This document shows positions 52,167 through 62,830 of a DNA stretch of 64,000 nt, piece after piece; position 1 is the stretch's first letter, and the number at the start of each line of letters is the position of its first letter. This DNA is from Variovorax flavidus. Its GTDB lineage: Bacteria > Pseudomonadota > Gammaproteobacteria > Burkholderiales > Burkholderiaceae_C. Location of the stretch: the NCBI RefSeq assembly GCF_030317145.1, contig NZ_JASZYE010000006.1, forward strand, positions 124,001-188,000, in the 5' to 3' direction. Both the position numbers and the translations under genes were made by a program. The notes below the pieces were generated by a model. That model saw nothing but the letters and a program-made list of their open reading frames with translations. It was not told where the DNA came from and searched no databases.

Positions 52167-52252
52167 GGGCGATCGGATGCCCGCCGCACAGACGGGCTTT
52201 GACATCATTGCTACGAAATCGATAGCAAATCCGGGTGAGACAATTGCGCCCC

Positions 52253-53011
52253 ATGGAAATTGTGGTGCTGACTCTCGCCTCGCTGTTCGCAGGCTTCGTT
52301 GATTCAATCGTGGGGGGAGGCGGCCTGATCCTGGTCCCGGTGCTGTTCAGCGTGCTGCCCGGCACCGCGCCGGCAACGCTGCTGGGCACCAACAAAAGCG
52401 CCTCGGTCTGGGGCACGGCGGCGGCCACGGCGCAGTTCCACCATCGCGTCGGGCTTCGCTGGCGCACGCTGCTTCCGGCGGGCGCCCTCGCCTTCGCCGG
52501 GTCAATCGCAGGGGCGTGGGCCGTGACGGTCGTGCCGGGCGATTTCCTGCGCAAGCTGCTGCCCGTGATCCTCGTGGCGCTGCTGCTCTACACGCTCGCG
52601 CGCAAGGACATGGGCCGCCATCACGCGCCGCGTTTCAGCGGCCATGCGGAGCTGATCGCCACCGCCGCCATCGGCTTCGCGCTCGGCGTGTACGACGGCT
52701 TCTTCGGCCCCGGCACGGGCAGCTTCTTCGTGTTCCTGTTCGTGCGCTGGCTGGGCTACGACTTCCTCAATGCCGCCGCCTCGGCCAAGCTGCTCAACAC
52801 CATGACCAACCTGGGCGCCCTGCTGCTGCTCGGACTCAAGGGCCACGTGCTGTGGCACTACGGGCTGGTGATGGCGGTGGCCAATGTGGCCGGCAGCGTG
52901 ATCGGCGCGCGGGTGGCCATCAAGCACGGCGCAGGCTTCGTGCGCAAGGTGTTCATCGTCGTGGTGGGCGCGCTGATCCTGAAGACGGCGTACGACGCGT
53001 TTCTTCGCTGA
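52253..53011 (+). CDS. TauE/SafE (TSUP) family sulfite exporter-like permease
   Basis: 252 residues from the ATG at 52253. About eight membrane helices in two repeats, each opening with the TSUP pattern: FAGFVDSIVGGGGLILVPVLF and GVYDGFFGPGTGSFFVF. It moves sulfite, sulfonates or related anions across the inner membrane. Alone in its transcription unit; convergent with mrdA. Confidence 0.9.
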   Translation: MEIVVLTLASLFAGFVDSIVGGGGLILVPVLFSVLPGTAPATLLGTNKSASVWGTAAATAQFHHRVGLRWRTLLPAGALAFAGSIAGAWAVTVVPGDFLRKLLPVILVALLLYTLARKDMGRHHAPRFSGHAELIATAAIGFALGVYDGFFGPGTGSFFVFLFVRWLGYDFLNAAASAKLLNTMTNLGALLLLGLKGHVLWHYGLVMAVANVAGSVIGARVAIKHGAGFVRKVFIVVVGALILKTAYDAFLR

Positions 53012-53047
53012 GCGTGAGCGCCGGAGGGCCGGCCGGCGCGCCGATCG

Positions 53048-55018
53048 TCAGGGCGCAGTCGTCACGGTCGCGGCAGTCGACGGCCATGCGACCTCGCTGG
53101 CGACCCGCGGCTTGCCGATCGGCGCCGCCGCCTTGCCGACGCGGATGGCGGCCATGTCCGCCTCGCTCGGGTACTGATCCATCAGCCAGTAGTCGAACAC
53201 GCGGCGCGCGATCGGCGCCGCGGCACCCGCACCCCAGCCCGCGTTCTCGACGATGAGGGCCACGGCGATCTTCGGATCGTTGGCCGGCGCGAAGGCCATG
53301 AAGAGCGCGTGATCGCGCTGGTGCTCTTCGAGCGCCTTGGCGTTGTACTTGGTGTTCTGCGCCATTCCGACCGCCTGCGCGGTTCCGGTCTTGCCCGCCG
53401 CCTGATAGCCGGCGCCGGCGAACACACTGCGTGCGGTGCCCGCATTGACCACCGCCACCAGGCCTTCACGCACCACCGCGACGTTCGCGGGAGTGATGCC
53501 CAGGTTCTGGGTCGGAGGCTGCTCGATGGGCTTGACCTGTCCGGTCACGGTGTCGCGGATGGCCAGCCCCAGATGCGGCTTGTGCTTCATGCCGCTGTCG
53601 GCCACGATGGCCGTCGCCTGCGCCAGCTGCAGCATCGTGAAGGCGTTGTAGCCCTGTCCGATGCCCAGCGAGATCGTTTCGCCCGCGTACCACTTCTTCT
53701 GCTCCGGGCGCTTGTAAGCGTTGCGCTTCCACTCGGTGCTGGGCAGCACGCCGCGCACCTCGCCGCCGACGTCGATGCCCGTGATCTGGCCGAAGCCCAG
53801 CGGCTTCATCGCGTCGTGGATCAGGTCCACGCCCATCTCGTTGGCCAGCGAGTAGTAATAGATGTTGCTCGACAGCTGGATCGAGCGCCGCATGTCGACG
53901 CCGCCGATGTTGCCCTCGGGGCTGCCGAAGCGGTGCCCGCCGAAGTTGAAGTAGCCCGGGTCGTTCACCACCACGCTGGGCCCGCGCTTGCCGGTCTGCA
54001 ACGCCGCGAGCGCCATGAACGGCTTGTAGGTCGAGCCCGGCGGATAGGTGCCGCGCAGCGCGCGATTGAGCAGCGGCTTGTCGATCGATTCGCTGAGCTC
54101 CTTCCAGCTTTCCGTGTCGATGCCCTCGACGAAGAGATTCGGATCGAAGGTCGGCTTGCTCACGAAGGCCAGGATTTCGCCCGTCTTCGGGTCCATTGCG
54201 ACGAGCGCACCGCGCCGGTCGCCATACATGTCCTCCACCAGCTTCTGCAGCTTGATGTCGAGCGACAGCATGACGGTGTTGCCCGGCGTCGCCGGATGCG
54301 CCGCGAGCCGCCGCACGGCCCGGCCGCCGGCGGAGGTTTCCATCTGCTCGACGCCGGTCTGGCCATGGAGCGTCTTCTCGTAGCTTTGCTCGATGCCGAG
54401 CTTGCCGATGTATTCGGTGCCCTTGTAGTTGGCGAGGTCCTCGTCTTCCCAGTCTTCCATCGCCGCCTTCTCGGCCTGGTTGATGCGGCCGATGTAGCCC
54501 AGCACGTGGCTCGCCAGATCGCCGTTGGGATAGTTGCGGAACAGCCGCGCCTTGATCTCGACGCCCGGGAAGCGATAGCGCTGCGCCGCGAAACGGGCCA
54601 CTTCCTCGTCGCTCAGCCGGGTACGGATCGGCACCGAGTCGAAGCTGCGCGAATCCTCCCGCAGCCGCTTGAACCGACGGCGGTCGCGCGGCGAGATCTC
54701 CAGCACCTCGGTCAGGCTCTCGATCGTCTCTTCGAGATTGCCCGCCTTCGAAGGCGTGATCTCCAGCGTGTAGGCCGAATAGTTCGACGCCAGCACGATC
54801 CCGCTGCGGTCCAGGATCAACCCGCGATTCGGCACCACCGGCACGATCGCCGTGCGATTGCTCTCGGCCTGCTCCGCGAGATCCTCATGACGCACCACCT
54901 GCAGATAGACCAGCCGCGCGCACAACAACCCGAAGGCCGTCAGCACGACAAGGCCGATCACGATCACCCGACGCCGGAAGCGCGAGAGATCGGCAGCAAC
55001 ATTGCGGATTTCGGTCAT
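53048..55018 (-). CDS. mrdA: Penicillin-binding protein 2 (peptidoglycan D,D-transpeptidase)
   Basis: 656 residues. Short cytoplasmic start, one membrane anchor (VIVIGLVVLTAFGLLCARL), the PBP dimerisation domain and the transpeptidase with STYK (after YPPG), SSN and KTGTAQ motifs. It crosslinks peptidoglycan during cell elongation with RodA and MreBCD. It follows mreD in the same operon; repeat copy G fills the 162-bp gap. rodA is not in the window downstream. Confidence 0.95.
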   Translation of the reverse strand: MTEIRNVAADLSRFRRRVIVIGLVVLTAFGLLCARLVYLQVVRHEDLAEQAESNRTAIVPVVPNRGLILDRSGIVLASNYSAYTLEITPSKAGNLEETIESLTEVLEISPRDRRRFKRLREDSRSFDSVPIRTRLSDEEVARFAAQRYRFPGVEIKARLFRNYPNGDLASHVLGYIGRINQAEKAAMEDWEDEDLANYKGTEYIGKLGIEQSYEKTLHGQTGVEQMETSAGGRAVRRLAAHPATPGNTVMLSLDIKLQKLVEDMYGDRRGALVAMDPKTGEILAFVSKPTFDPNLFVEGIDTESWKELSESIDKPLLNRALRGTYPPGSTYKPFMALAALQTGKRGPSVVVNDPGYFNFGGHRFGSPEGNIGGVDMRRSIQLSSNIYYYSLANEMGVDLIHDAMKPLGFGQITGIDVGGEVRGVLPSTEWKRNAYKRPEQKKWYAGETISLGIGQGYNAFTMLQLAQATAIVADSGMKHKPHLGLAIRDTVTGQVKPIEQPPTQNLGITPANVAVVREGLVAVVNAGTARSVFAGAGYQAAGKTGTAQAVGMAQNTKYNAKALEEHQRDHALFMAFAPANDPKIAVALIVENAGWGAGAAAPIARRVFDYWLMDQYPSEADMAAIRVGKAAAPIGKPRVASEVAWPSTAATVTTAP

Positions 55019-55059
55019 GAAAATTCAGCTTAAGCGCGGGCAACAGGAGAAGCAACACG

Positions 55060-55178
55060 AAGCGAAGCGAGCCCCTGGTCGGGGGGCGCGCCGCGCCCGG
55101 CCGCCCGAAGCGGCCGCGCCGCCCCCGGCAGGGGGAAGGCGAAGCGACACGAAGTGCGCGAAGCCTGGGGGCGAGCCC
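55060..55178 (-). repeat. Dispersed structured repeat, copy G (between mreD and mrdA)
   Basis: On the minus strand GGGCTCGCCCCCAGGC begins two bases after the mreD stop, followed by CAC-TTC-GTG and CCCCC-TGCC-GGGGG, then a GC-rich distal part. The distal end carries a second, imperfect partial copy (GGGGCTCGCTTCGCTTCGTG), so the element looks nested or extended. Confidence 0.8.
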
Positions 55179-55180
55179 AG

Positions 55181-55702
55181 TTAGAGCGGCCGGTTCGCAT
55201 CCGGTTCCGGCGTCCGGCGTTGCGGCGCCAGCAAGGCGAGGCTGACCAGTGGCCACAAGGCGGCTTCAAAGACGGGCGCGATCAGCAGCGACCACCCCGG
55301 AAACACGCCGCCGCCAATCATGCGGATCGCGAGTTCGATCAGATGCGACAACGCGAACAGCGGCAGCACCTGCAGCGCCTGCGAGATCACCGGAAACCAC
55401 AGCAGCCGGCGGTGGATCATGATCGCGAAGAAGCCCAGCGTGGTGTAGGACAGCGCATGCTGGCCCAGCATGGCGGCCTGGTGCACATCCATCAGCAGGC
55501 CGAACACGAAGGCCGCGCCGATGCCGATGCGCATGGGCTGGTGAACGCTCCAGAACACGATCACCAGCGCGAGCAGGTCGGGCGTCCACGCGGCACGGCC
55601 CAGCGGCACCATGTTGAACAGCAGCGCAGCGATGAGGCTGAGCCACATGAAGAGCGGGCTGACGGGCAGCAGAAGCTGCTGCTGGCCGGGACGCATGATC
55701 AT
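55181..55702 (-). CDS. mreD: Rod shape-determining protein MreD
   Basis: 173 residues, five membrane helices, with FWSVHQPMRIGIGAAFVFGLLMDVHQ as the MreD signature. It anchors the elongation complex in the inner membrane. The ATG at 55702 overlaps the mreC stop (ATGA). Ends in a soluble RRTPEPDANRPL tail. Confidence 0.92.
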   Translation of the reverse strand: MIMRPGQQQLLLPVSPLFMWLSLIAALLFNMVPLGRAAWTPDLLALVIVFWSVHQPMRIGIGAAFVFGLLMDVHQAAMLGQHALSYTTLGFFAIMIHRRLLWFPVISQALQVLPLFALSHLIELAIRMIGGGVFPGWSLLIAPVFEAALWPLVSLALLAPQRRTPEPDANRPL

Positions 55703-56682
55703 CGCGGTGCCTTTGCCTTCTTGTCGGCCTTGGCATCGGCCTTGTCAGCCTTGGCGTCGGCCCTCTTCTTGGCGGCAGGGCTGGCGGCCGCGGCGGTCGC
55801 AGCGGCGGCCGGGCGGGGCGCGGCTTGCCCACCAGTGGGCGCCAGCACGAGCACGTAGCGCGCCGCCGTCACGTGGCCCACCGGCACGCAATGGATGCGG
55901 GCGAAGGCGGAGTCGGCGCGGCGCTCGATGCGGTCGATCTTCGCGACCGGCAGGCCGGGCGGATAGACGCCGTCGACGCCGCTCGTGGTGAGAAGGTCGC
56001 CCTCCTGCAGATCGGCGTTGGCGGCCATGAAGCGCAATTCGAGCCCGCCCCCGTGGGCACTCGCGTCGCCGAAGGCCACGCTGCGCGCGCCGGTGCGCAC
56101 GTTCTGCACGGGAATGGAAAGATCGCGGTCGATCACCAGCGTGATCTCGCTCGTGAACGGCTGCACCTGCGTGACCTGCCCGAGCACGCCGTGCTCGTCG
56201 ATCACGGGCGAACCGGCCGCGATGCCGTTCGTGAGCCCCTGGTCGATCACCAGCTTGCGGGTGTACGGGTCGGCGGTGTCATAGAGCACCTCGGCCACCC
56301 TGCCGGGGGTCTGCGTGGTTTCGCGCAGCTCGAGCATCGCGCGCAGCCGCGCGTTTTCCTGCGCGAGCGTATCGGCCTGGCTGGCGCGCTCGGACTGCAG
56401 CGCGAGCGCCTTGCGGGCATCCGCTTCGTGGCTTTGCGCCGTCTGCAGGTCTTCGAGGTAGCGGCTGCCCCCCACTGCGAGTTGAACCGGCTTGAGCGCC
56501 AGCCACTGGATGGGATAGAGCACCGCGCCGATGGCCGTGCGGACCGGCTGCACGATGTGGAAACGCGCATCCGCCACCATCAGGAACAGCGCGAGCGCGC
56601 TGAAGAAGATCAGCTTGCTGAGCGCCGAAGGCCCCTGGTTGAACAAGGGTGGCGCGGTGCGATCAAGCGTACCGAGCGGCAT
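55699..56682 (-). CDS. mreC: Rod shape-determining protein MreC
   Basis: 327 residues: an N-terminal membrane helix, a coiled coil (around residues 75-120) and the beta-rich MreC domain with VYPPGLPVAKIDRIER. The last ~45 residues are Ala/Lys/Asp low complexity with repeats of the type KADAKADK, an extension on the periplasmic side. It links MreB to PBP2 in the periplasm. A terminator separates it from mreB. Confidence 0.94.
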   Translation of the reverse strand: MPLGTLDRTAPPLFNQGPSALSKLIFFSALALFLMVADARFHIVQPVRTAIGAVLYPIQWLALKPVQLAVGGSRYLEDLQTAQSHEADARKALALQSERASQADTLAQENARLRAMLELRETTQTPGRVAEVLYDTADPYTRKLVIDQGLTNGIAAGSPVIDEHGVLGQVTQVQPFTSEITLVIDRDLSIPVQNVRTGARSVAFGDASAHGGGLELRFMAANADLQEGDLLTTSGVDGVYPPGLPVAKIDRIERRADSAFARIHCVPVGHVTAARYVLVLAPTGGQAAPRPAAAATAAAASPAAKKRADAKADKADAKADKKAKAPR

Positions 56683-56704
56683 GGCGGGAGAGTGCTTTTA
56701 AATT

Positions 56705-56738
56705 GAAAAAGCCGGCCCTGCGCAAACGCGGGCCGGCC
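56705..56738 (-). terminator. Rho-independent terminator between mreB and mreC
   Basis: GCCGGCCC-GCG / CGC-GGGCCGGC stem with a one-base bulge and CAAA loop, followed on the minus strand by TTTTT. It lies 18 bp past mreB and 22 bp before the mreC start, so mreB may be made in excess of MreCD. Confidence 0.85.
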
Positions 56739-56756
56739 ATCTGCGCATCAGACGCA

Positions 56757-57800
56757 TTATTCGCTCGTGAAGATGCTTCCGAGCCTGTCCATGCGCTCGA
56801 GTGCGATACCGCAACCTCGCACCACGCAGGTCAGCGGATCCTCGGCGACGAGCACTGGCAGGCCGGTTTCCTCGGCCAGCAGCCGGTCGAGGTCGCGCAG
56901 CAGCGCGCCGCCACCGGTCAGCATCATCCCGCGCTCGGCGATGTCGGCGCCCAGTTCGGGCGGCGTCTGCTCCAGCGCGTTCTTGACGGCCGAGACGATG
57001 TTGTTGAGGGGATCGGTCAGCGCTTCCAGCACTTCGTTGCTGCTGATGGTGAAGCTGCGCGGCACGCCTTCGCTGAGGTTGCGGCCCTTGACTTCCATTT
57101 CCTTGACCTCGGAACCCGGGAAGGCGGAGCCGATGCTCTTCTTGATGACTTCGGCCGTCGGCTCGCCGATCAGCATGCCGTAGTTGCGGCGGATGTAGTT
57201 GATGATGGCCTCGTCGAAGCGGTCGCCGCCGACGCGGACGCTGCCCTTGTAGACCATGCCGCCGAGCGAGATCACGCCCACTTCGGTGGTGCCGCCGCCG
57301 ATGTCGACGACCATCGAGCCGCTGGCCTCGGACACCGGCAGGCCGGCGCCGATGGCGGCGGCCATGGGTTCCTCGATCAGGTAGACCGAGGTGGCGCCTG
57401 CCGCTTCGGCCGCGTCCTTGATGGCGCGGCGCTCGACCTGGGTCGAGCCGCAGGGCACGCAGATGATGATGCGCGGGCTGGGCGTGAGCAGCGAGCGCGG
57501 GTGCACCATCTTGATGAACTGCTTGATCATCTGCTCGGTGATCACGAAATCGGCGATCACGCCGTCCTTCATGGGACGGATGGCCTCGATGTTGCCGGGC
57601 ACCTTGCCGAGCATCGCCTTGGCTTCGCGGCCCACGGCCTGGATCACCTTCTTGCCGTGCGGGCCGCCTTCGTGGCGGATCGCGACGACCGAAGGTTCGT
57701 CCAGGACGATGCCCTTGTTTCGAGCAAAGATCAGGGTGTTGGCGGTGCCGAGGTCGATCGCGAGGTCGGTAGAAAAGTACCGACGGAAAGCTCCAAACAT
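56757..57800 (-). CDS. mreB: Actin-like rod shape-determining protein MreB
   Basis: 347 residues from the ATG at 57800 (MFGAFRRYFSTDLAIDLGTANT). Actin-fold phosphate loops DLGTANT and DIGGGTTEVG and the C-terminal TGGGALLRDLD are all intact. It polymerises under the inner membrane and guides cell elongation. Divergent from gatCAB. Confidence 0.97.
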   Translation of the reverse strand: MFGAFRRYFSTDLAIDLGTANTLIFARNKGIVLDEPSVVAIRHEGGPHGKKVIQAVGREAKAMLGKVPGNIEAIRPMKDGVIADFVITEQMIKQFIKMVHPRSLLTPSPRIIICVPCGSTQVERRAIKDAAEAAGATSVYLIEEPMAAAIGAGLPVSEASGSMVVDIGGGTTEVGVISLGGMVYKGSVRVGGDRFDEAIINYIRRNYGMLIGEPTAEVIKKSIGSAFPGSEVKEMEVKGRNLSEGVPRSFTISSNEVLEALTDPLNNIVSAVKNALEQTPPELGADIAERGMMLTGGGALLRDLDRLLAEETGLPVLVAEDPLTCVVRGCGIALERMDRLGSIFTSE

Positions 57801-57930
57801 TGTGGAATCCTCTGGAGCACGGCATGCGCGTCGGCAGGCCGTCGCCCTCTTGCTGGGTCGTTTGACGGGGTGGTTTGAATCGTTTTTGCGGCAAATGCCG
57901 CCGCGTTCGCGGGGGTTGCGGCAAAGGCGG

Positions 57931-57937
57931 GATAATA
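57931..57937. promoter_or_regulatory. Overlapping divergent -10 elements of gatCAB and mreB
   Basis: GATAAT on the plus strand (57931-57936) and TATTAT on the minus strand (57937-57932) share the same bases in the 224-bp gap between mreB and gatC. Neither has a strong -35. If both are used, the two operons would compete for polymerase. Confidence 0.4.
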
Positions 57938-58024
57938 ACCGAATCCCCCGGCACTCCCGCGTTTTGGCGCCCTTTTTGCGGGTTGCGAGTGCCCATGTTT
58001 TCACGGCCGCCAGCCTCTTTTTCG

Positions 58025-58324
58025 ATGTCCCTCACTTCATCCGATATTGCGCGCATCGCGTCGCTTGCCCGGCTCCAGCTAGCTCCTGACGAAAGCGAGC
58101 GCATGCTGGGCCAGATCAACGGCTTCTTCGACCTGGTCGAGCAGATGCGTGCGGTCGACACCGCGGGCGTCGAGCCGCTCGCGCACCCGGTCGCCACCGT
58201 CGAGGACGTGACGCTTCGCCTCGCCGAAGACGTCGTGACCGAACCGAACAACCGCGAAGCCAACCAGCGCAGCGCGCCGGCGGTCGAAAACGGCCTGTTC
58301 CTCGTCCCGAAGGTGATCGAATGA
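58025..58324 (+). CDS. gatC: Asp/Glu-tRNA amidotransferase subunit C
   Basis: 99 residues from the ATG at 58025 (SLTSSDIARIASLARL), the normal GatC length; an in-frame ATG 30 bp earlier would add an atypical tail. LRLAEDVVTEPNNREANQRSAP is typical. It wraps around GatA and steadies the complex. It overlaps gatA by 4 bp (ATGA). Confidence 0.94.
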   Translation: MSLTSSDIARIASLARLQLAPDESERMLGQINGFFDLVEQMRAVDTAGVEPLAHPVATVEDVTLRLAEDVVTEPNNREANQRSAPAVENGLFLVPKVIE

Positions 58325-59808
58325 GCGCCGAACTGCATCAGATCGGCGTGGCGGAGCTGGCCAAGGCCCTGGCCGAACGCAAGGTTTCGGCCGTCGAGGC
58401 CGCTCAGCACCATCTCGCCCGCATCCGCCAACATCAGGATCTGGGCACTTTCGTCGCGGTCGACGAAGACCTGACGCTGGCGCAGGCCCGCGCCGCCGAC
58501 GCCCGCATCGCCGCCGGCAATGCCCCGGCACTGGCCGGCGTGCCGATCGCGCACAAGGACATCTTCGTCACCGCCGACCTGCCGACCACTGCCGGCTCGC
58601 GCATCCTGGCCGGCTACCGCTCACCCTTCGACGCCACCGTCGTGCGCCGCCTCGCAGAAGCCGGCGCCGTGACGCTCGGCAAGCTGAGCTGCGACGAGTT
58701 CGCGATGGGCTCGGCCAACGAGAACGTCGCCGTGCCCGCCGTCGGCTTCGACAGCGCCGTGCCGGTGCGCAACCCCTGGGACACGTCGCGCATTCCCGGC
58801 GGTTCGTCGGGCGGCAGCGCGGCCGTCGTCGCGGCGCGCCTGGCGCCCGCCGCGACCGGCACCGACACCGGCGGCTCGATCCGCCAGCCGGCGTCGTTCT
58901 GCGGCGTGACAGGCATCAAGCCTACCTACGGACGCGCGTCGCGCTACGGCATGGTGGCTTTCGCATCGAGCCTCGACCAGGCCGGCCCCATGGCCCGGTC
59001 GGCCGAGGATTGCGCACTGCTGCTCTCGGCGATGTGCGGCCCCGACACGGACCGCGATTCGACCTCGCTGGACAAGCCCGCCGAAGACTTTTCGCGCCGC
59101 CTCGGCGATTCGCTGGAAGGCCTGCGCATCGGCGTGCCCAAGGAATTCCTCGGCGCCGGCGTCGCGCCCGGCGTGCGCGCGGTGGTCGATGCGGCATTGG
59201 CCGAATATGAAAAGCTCGGCGCACGCCGCGTCGAGATCACGCTGCCGCGTACCGAACTGTCGATTCCCGTCTACTACATCCTGGCCGCCGCCGAGGCATC
59301 GAGCAACCTGAGCCGATTCGACGGCGTCAAGTTCGGGCATCGCGCCAGCAACTACCGCGATCTGGCCGACATGTATGCGCAGACGCGCGAGGAAGGCTTC
59401 GGCGACGAGGTCAAGCGCCGCATCATGATCGGCACCTACGTGCTGTCGCACGGCTATTACGACGCCTACTACCTGCAAGCCCAGAAGGTACGCCGCATGA
59501 TCGCGGACGACTTCCAGCAGGCGTTCAAGCAGTGCGACGTCATCGCCGGCCCCGCCGCGCCGACCGTCGCATGGAAGCTCGGCGAGCACGGCGGCGATCC
59601 GGTCGCCGACTACCTGGCCGACATCTTCACACTGCCGGCATCCCTCGCGGGCCTGCCCGGCATGAGCGTGCCGGCAGGCTTCGACGGCGGCATGCCCGTC
59701 GGCGTGCAACTCATCGGCAACTACCTGGACGAAGCCCGGTTGCTCAACGCCGCGCACCGCTTCCAGCAGGCCACCGACTGGCACCAGCGCGCGCCGGCCG
59801 GCTATTGA
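58321..59808 (+). CDS. gatA: Asp/Glu-tRNA amidotransferase subunit A
   Basis: 495 residues of the amidase-signature family. Catalytic Lys in VPIAHKDIF and the two serines in GGSSGGSAA and TDTGGSIRQP are present. It frees ammonia from glutamine for GatB. Used to make Asn-tRNA and/or Gln-tRNA from the misacylated forms. Middle gene of gatCAB. Confidence 0.96.
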   Translation: MSAELHQIGVAELAKALAERKVSAVEAAQHHLARIRQHQDLGTFVAVDEDLTLAQARAADARIAAGNAPALAGVPIAHKDIFVTADLPTTAGSRILAGYRSPFDATVVRRLAEAGAVTLGKLSCDEFAMGSANENVAVPAVGFDSAVPVRNPWDTSRIPGGSSGGSAAVVAARLAPAATGTDTGGSIRQPASFCGVTGIKPTYGRASRYGMVAFASSLDQAGPMARSAEDCALLLSAMCGPDTDRDSTSLDKPAEDFSRRLGDSLEGLRIGVPKEFLGAGVAPGVRAVVDAALAEYEKLGARRVEITLPRTELSIPVYYILAAAEASSNLSRFDGVKFGHRASNYRDLADMYAQTREEGFGDEVKRRIMIGTYVLSHGYYDAYYLQAQKVRRMIADDFQQAFKQCDVIAGPAAPTVAWKLGEHGGDPVADYLADIFTLPASLAGLPGMSVPAGFDGGMPVGVQLIGNYLDEARLLNAAHRFQQATDWHQRAPAGY

Positions 59809-59823
59809 TGGCGAAGAACTGAC

Positions 59824-61311
<1,488 letters not shown>

Positions 61312-61345
61312 ATGAGCCAGGGCCCGCGCAGCGCGGCCCCTTGGT

Positions 61346-61437
61346 GAAACACCGCGGAACCGGCTCAGCCGGTCCGCCGGTGTTGCCCCCGGCAGGGGGT
61401 AGGCGGCCACACGAAGTGGGCAAGCCTGGGGGCGAGC
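61346..61437 (-). repeat. Dispersed structured repeat, copy H
   Basis: On the minus strand GCTCGCCCCCAGGC begins directly after the TAG of the DUF4124 gene, with all three hairpins; the distal stem is AACACC...CCGGC-TGA-GCCGG...GGTGTT. It is nearly identical to copy D. It lies between two convergent genes, gatB and the DUF4124 gene, with a further GC hairpin (GGGCCCGCGC...) on the gatB side. Confidence 0.85.
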
Positions 61438-62112
61438 CTATTTAGCCGCCCAAAGCGGCTTCAGACGCGCCTGCTCTTCGTCGAAGCGCGCATTCACCCG
61501 CTTCTTTTCATCTTCCTGCTCGCCGATGAACCGGTTCTGCACCGACACGCTGCGCGCGTTGTCATCGACCCTGCGGCGGATCGAATCGGGCGCCTTGCTC
61601 GGGTCCTTCTTGTAGAACTCCAGCTCGTCGTCGATTCGCTTGCGCTCGTCGGCGAGTTCGCTCAGGCGCTTCCGGGCGGCCTGGATCACGACGTCGATCT
61701 GCACCAGCGCCTCTGCGCGCTCCCGGTCATGCGCCATGGGCGTCGGGTAGCGGATCAGCAGCGCGCGTTCGCGTCGGCGCTCCTCCAGCTGGCGGGCGGC
61801 CAGCAGTTGTGCCTGACGCTCGCGCTCCTCCCGCTCGGCCTGTTCACGGGCCGTGTAGGTGGGTTCGATCTTGCGGCGCGTGGTGCCGCTCGGATTCAGC
61901 TCGCGCTGCTCGCGGTCGATGCAATCGGGGATCGGCCGGTCCGCGGTGATCGTGCGGCCCTTTGCATCGGTGCAGCTGTAGATGCCGGGGCCGGCACCTG
62001 CTGCACTGGTCGCCGGGCGCGTGGCGGCCTGGGGTTGCTGTGCGTGCACCGCACCGGCCGCAGCCAGCGAGAGCGCCAGAGATGCATACAGTGCGTGGGT
62101 TCTCGCCAACAT
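61438..62112 (-). CDS. DUF4124 domain protein with coiled coil
   Basis: 224 residues from the ATG at 62112 (a TTG lies one codon earlier). A signal peptide ending VHA is followed by the DUF4124 pattern GIYSCTDAKGRTITADRPIPDC with two cysteines. Then comes a long charged coiled coil (EQAEREERERQAQLLAARQ ...) to the C-terminus. Periplasmic, function unknown; betaproteobacteria carry many such proteins. Confidence 0.85.
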   Translation of the reverse strand: MLARTHALYASLALSLAAAGAVHAQQPQAATRPATSAAGAGPGIYSCTDAKGRTITADRPIPDCIDREQRELNPSGTTRRKIEPTYTAREQAEREERERQAQLLAARQLEERRRERALLIRYPTPMAHDRERAEALVQIDVVIQAARKRLSELADERKRIDDELEFYKKDPSKAPDSIRRRVDDNARSVSVQNRFIGEQEDEKKRVNARFDEEQARLKPLWAAK

Positions 62113-62133
62113 CAATCCTTCAGACAGGTTGCA

Positions 62134-62817
62134 TCAGCCGGCGCCGTACCGGGCCCTGTACGCCAGCACGTCCTGGCGATGGGCGCCCAGTTCGTCATCC
62201 GCGCGGCCTGAGAGGTACTGTAACAAGTCGTCAAGCGTTGCGATGGCAATAACGTGCATGCCGAGTTGGTTGCGGACGTACTGCACAGCGCTGTGGTCCA
62301 CATCCACGCCGTTTTCCGTTGCTTTTTCCTGCCGATCCAGCGCGATGGCGACGGCGTGCGGCGTGGCGCCGGCGCCACGGATGGCGGCGATCGATTCGCG
62401 CACCGCCGTGCCGGCGGACATCACGTCATCGACGATCAGCACCCGCCCCTTGAGCGGCGCACCGACCAGCGTGCCGCCTTCGCCGTGGTCCTTGGCTTCC
62501 TTGCGGTTGTACGCAAAAGGCACGTTGCGGCCGCGCCGCGCAAGCTCGGCGGCCACCGTCGCGCCCAGCGGAATGCCCTTGTAGGCCGGGCCGAAGATCA
62601 TGTCGAACTCCAGGCCGCTGGCCATCAACCGGTCTGCATAGAATCCGGCGAGCCGCGCGAGCTTGGCGCCGTCGTCGAACAGGCCCGCGTTGAAAAAATA
62701 GGGGCTGATCCGACCGGCCTTGGTCTTGTACTGGCCGAAACGCAGCACCCCCGACTCCAGCGCGAACTGCACGAATTCCTGTGCGAGCGCGCCGCCCTCT
62801 CCAATCTCTTCAGCCAT
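62134..62817 (-). CDS. pyrE: Orotate phosphoribosyltransferase
   Basis: 227 residues from the ATG at 62817. PRPP-binding motif VLIVDDVMSAGTA and the flexible loop AYNRKEAKDHGEGG are intact. It joins orotate to PRPP to form OMP in pyrimidine synthesis. Divergent from xth with only 13 bp between start codons, so the two promoters must lie inside the neighbouring coding sequences. Confidence 0.96.
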   Translation of the reverse strand: MAEEIGEGGALAQEFVQFALESGVLRFGQYKTKAGRISPYFFNAGLFDDGAKLARLAGFYADRLMASGLEFDMIFGPAYKGIPLGATVAAELARRGRNVPFAYNRKEAKDHGEGGTLVGAPLKGRVLIVDDVMSAGTAVRESIAAIRGAGATPHAVAIALDRQEKATENGVDVDHSAVQYVRNQLGMHVIAIATLDDLLQYLSGRADDELGAHRQDVLAYRARYGAG

Positions 62818-62830
62818 AGGGAATGTCCTT

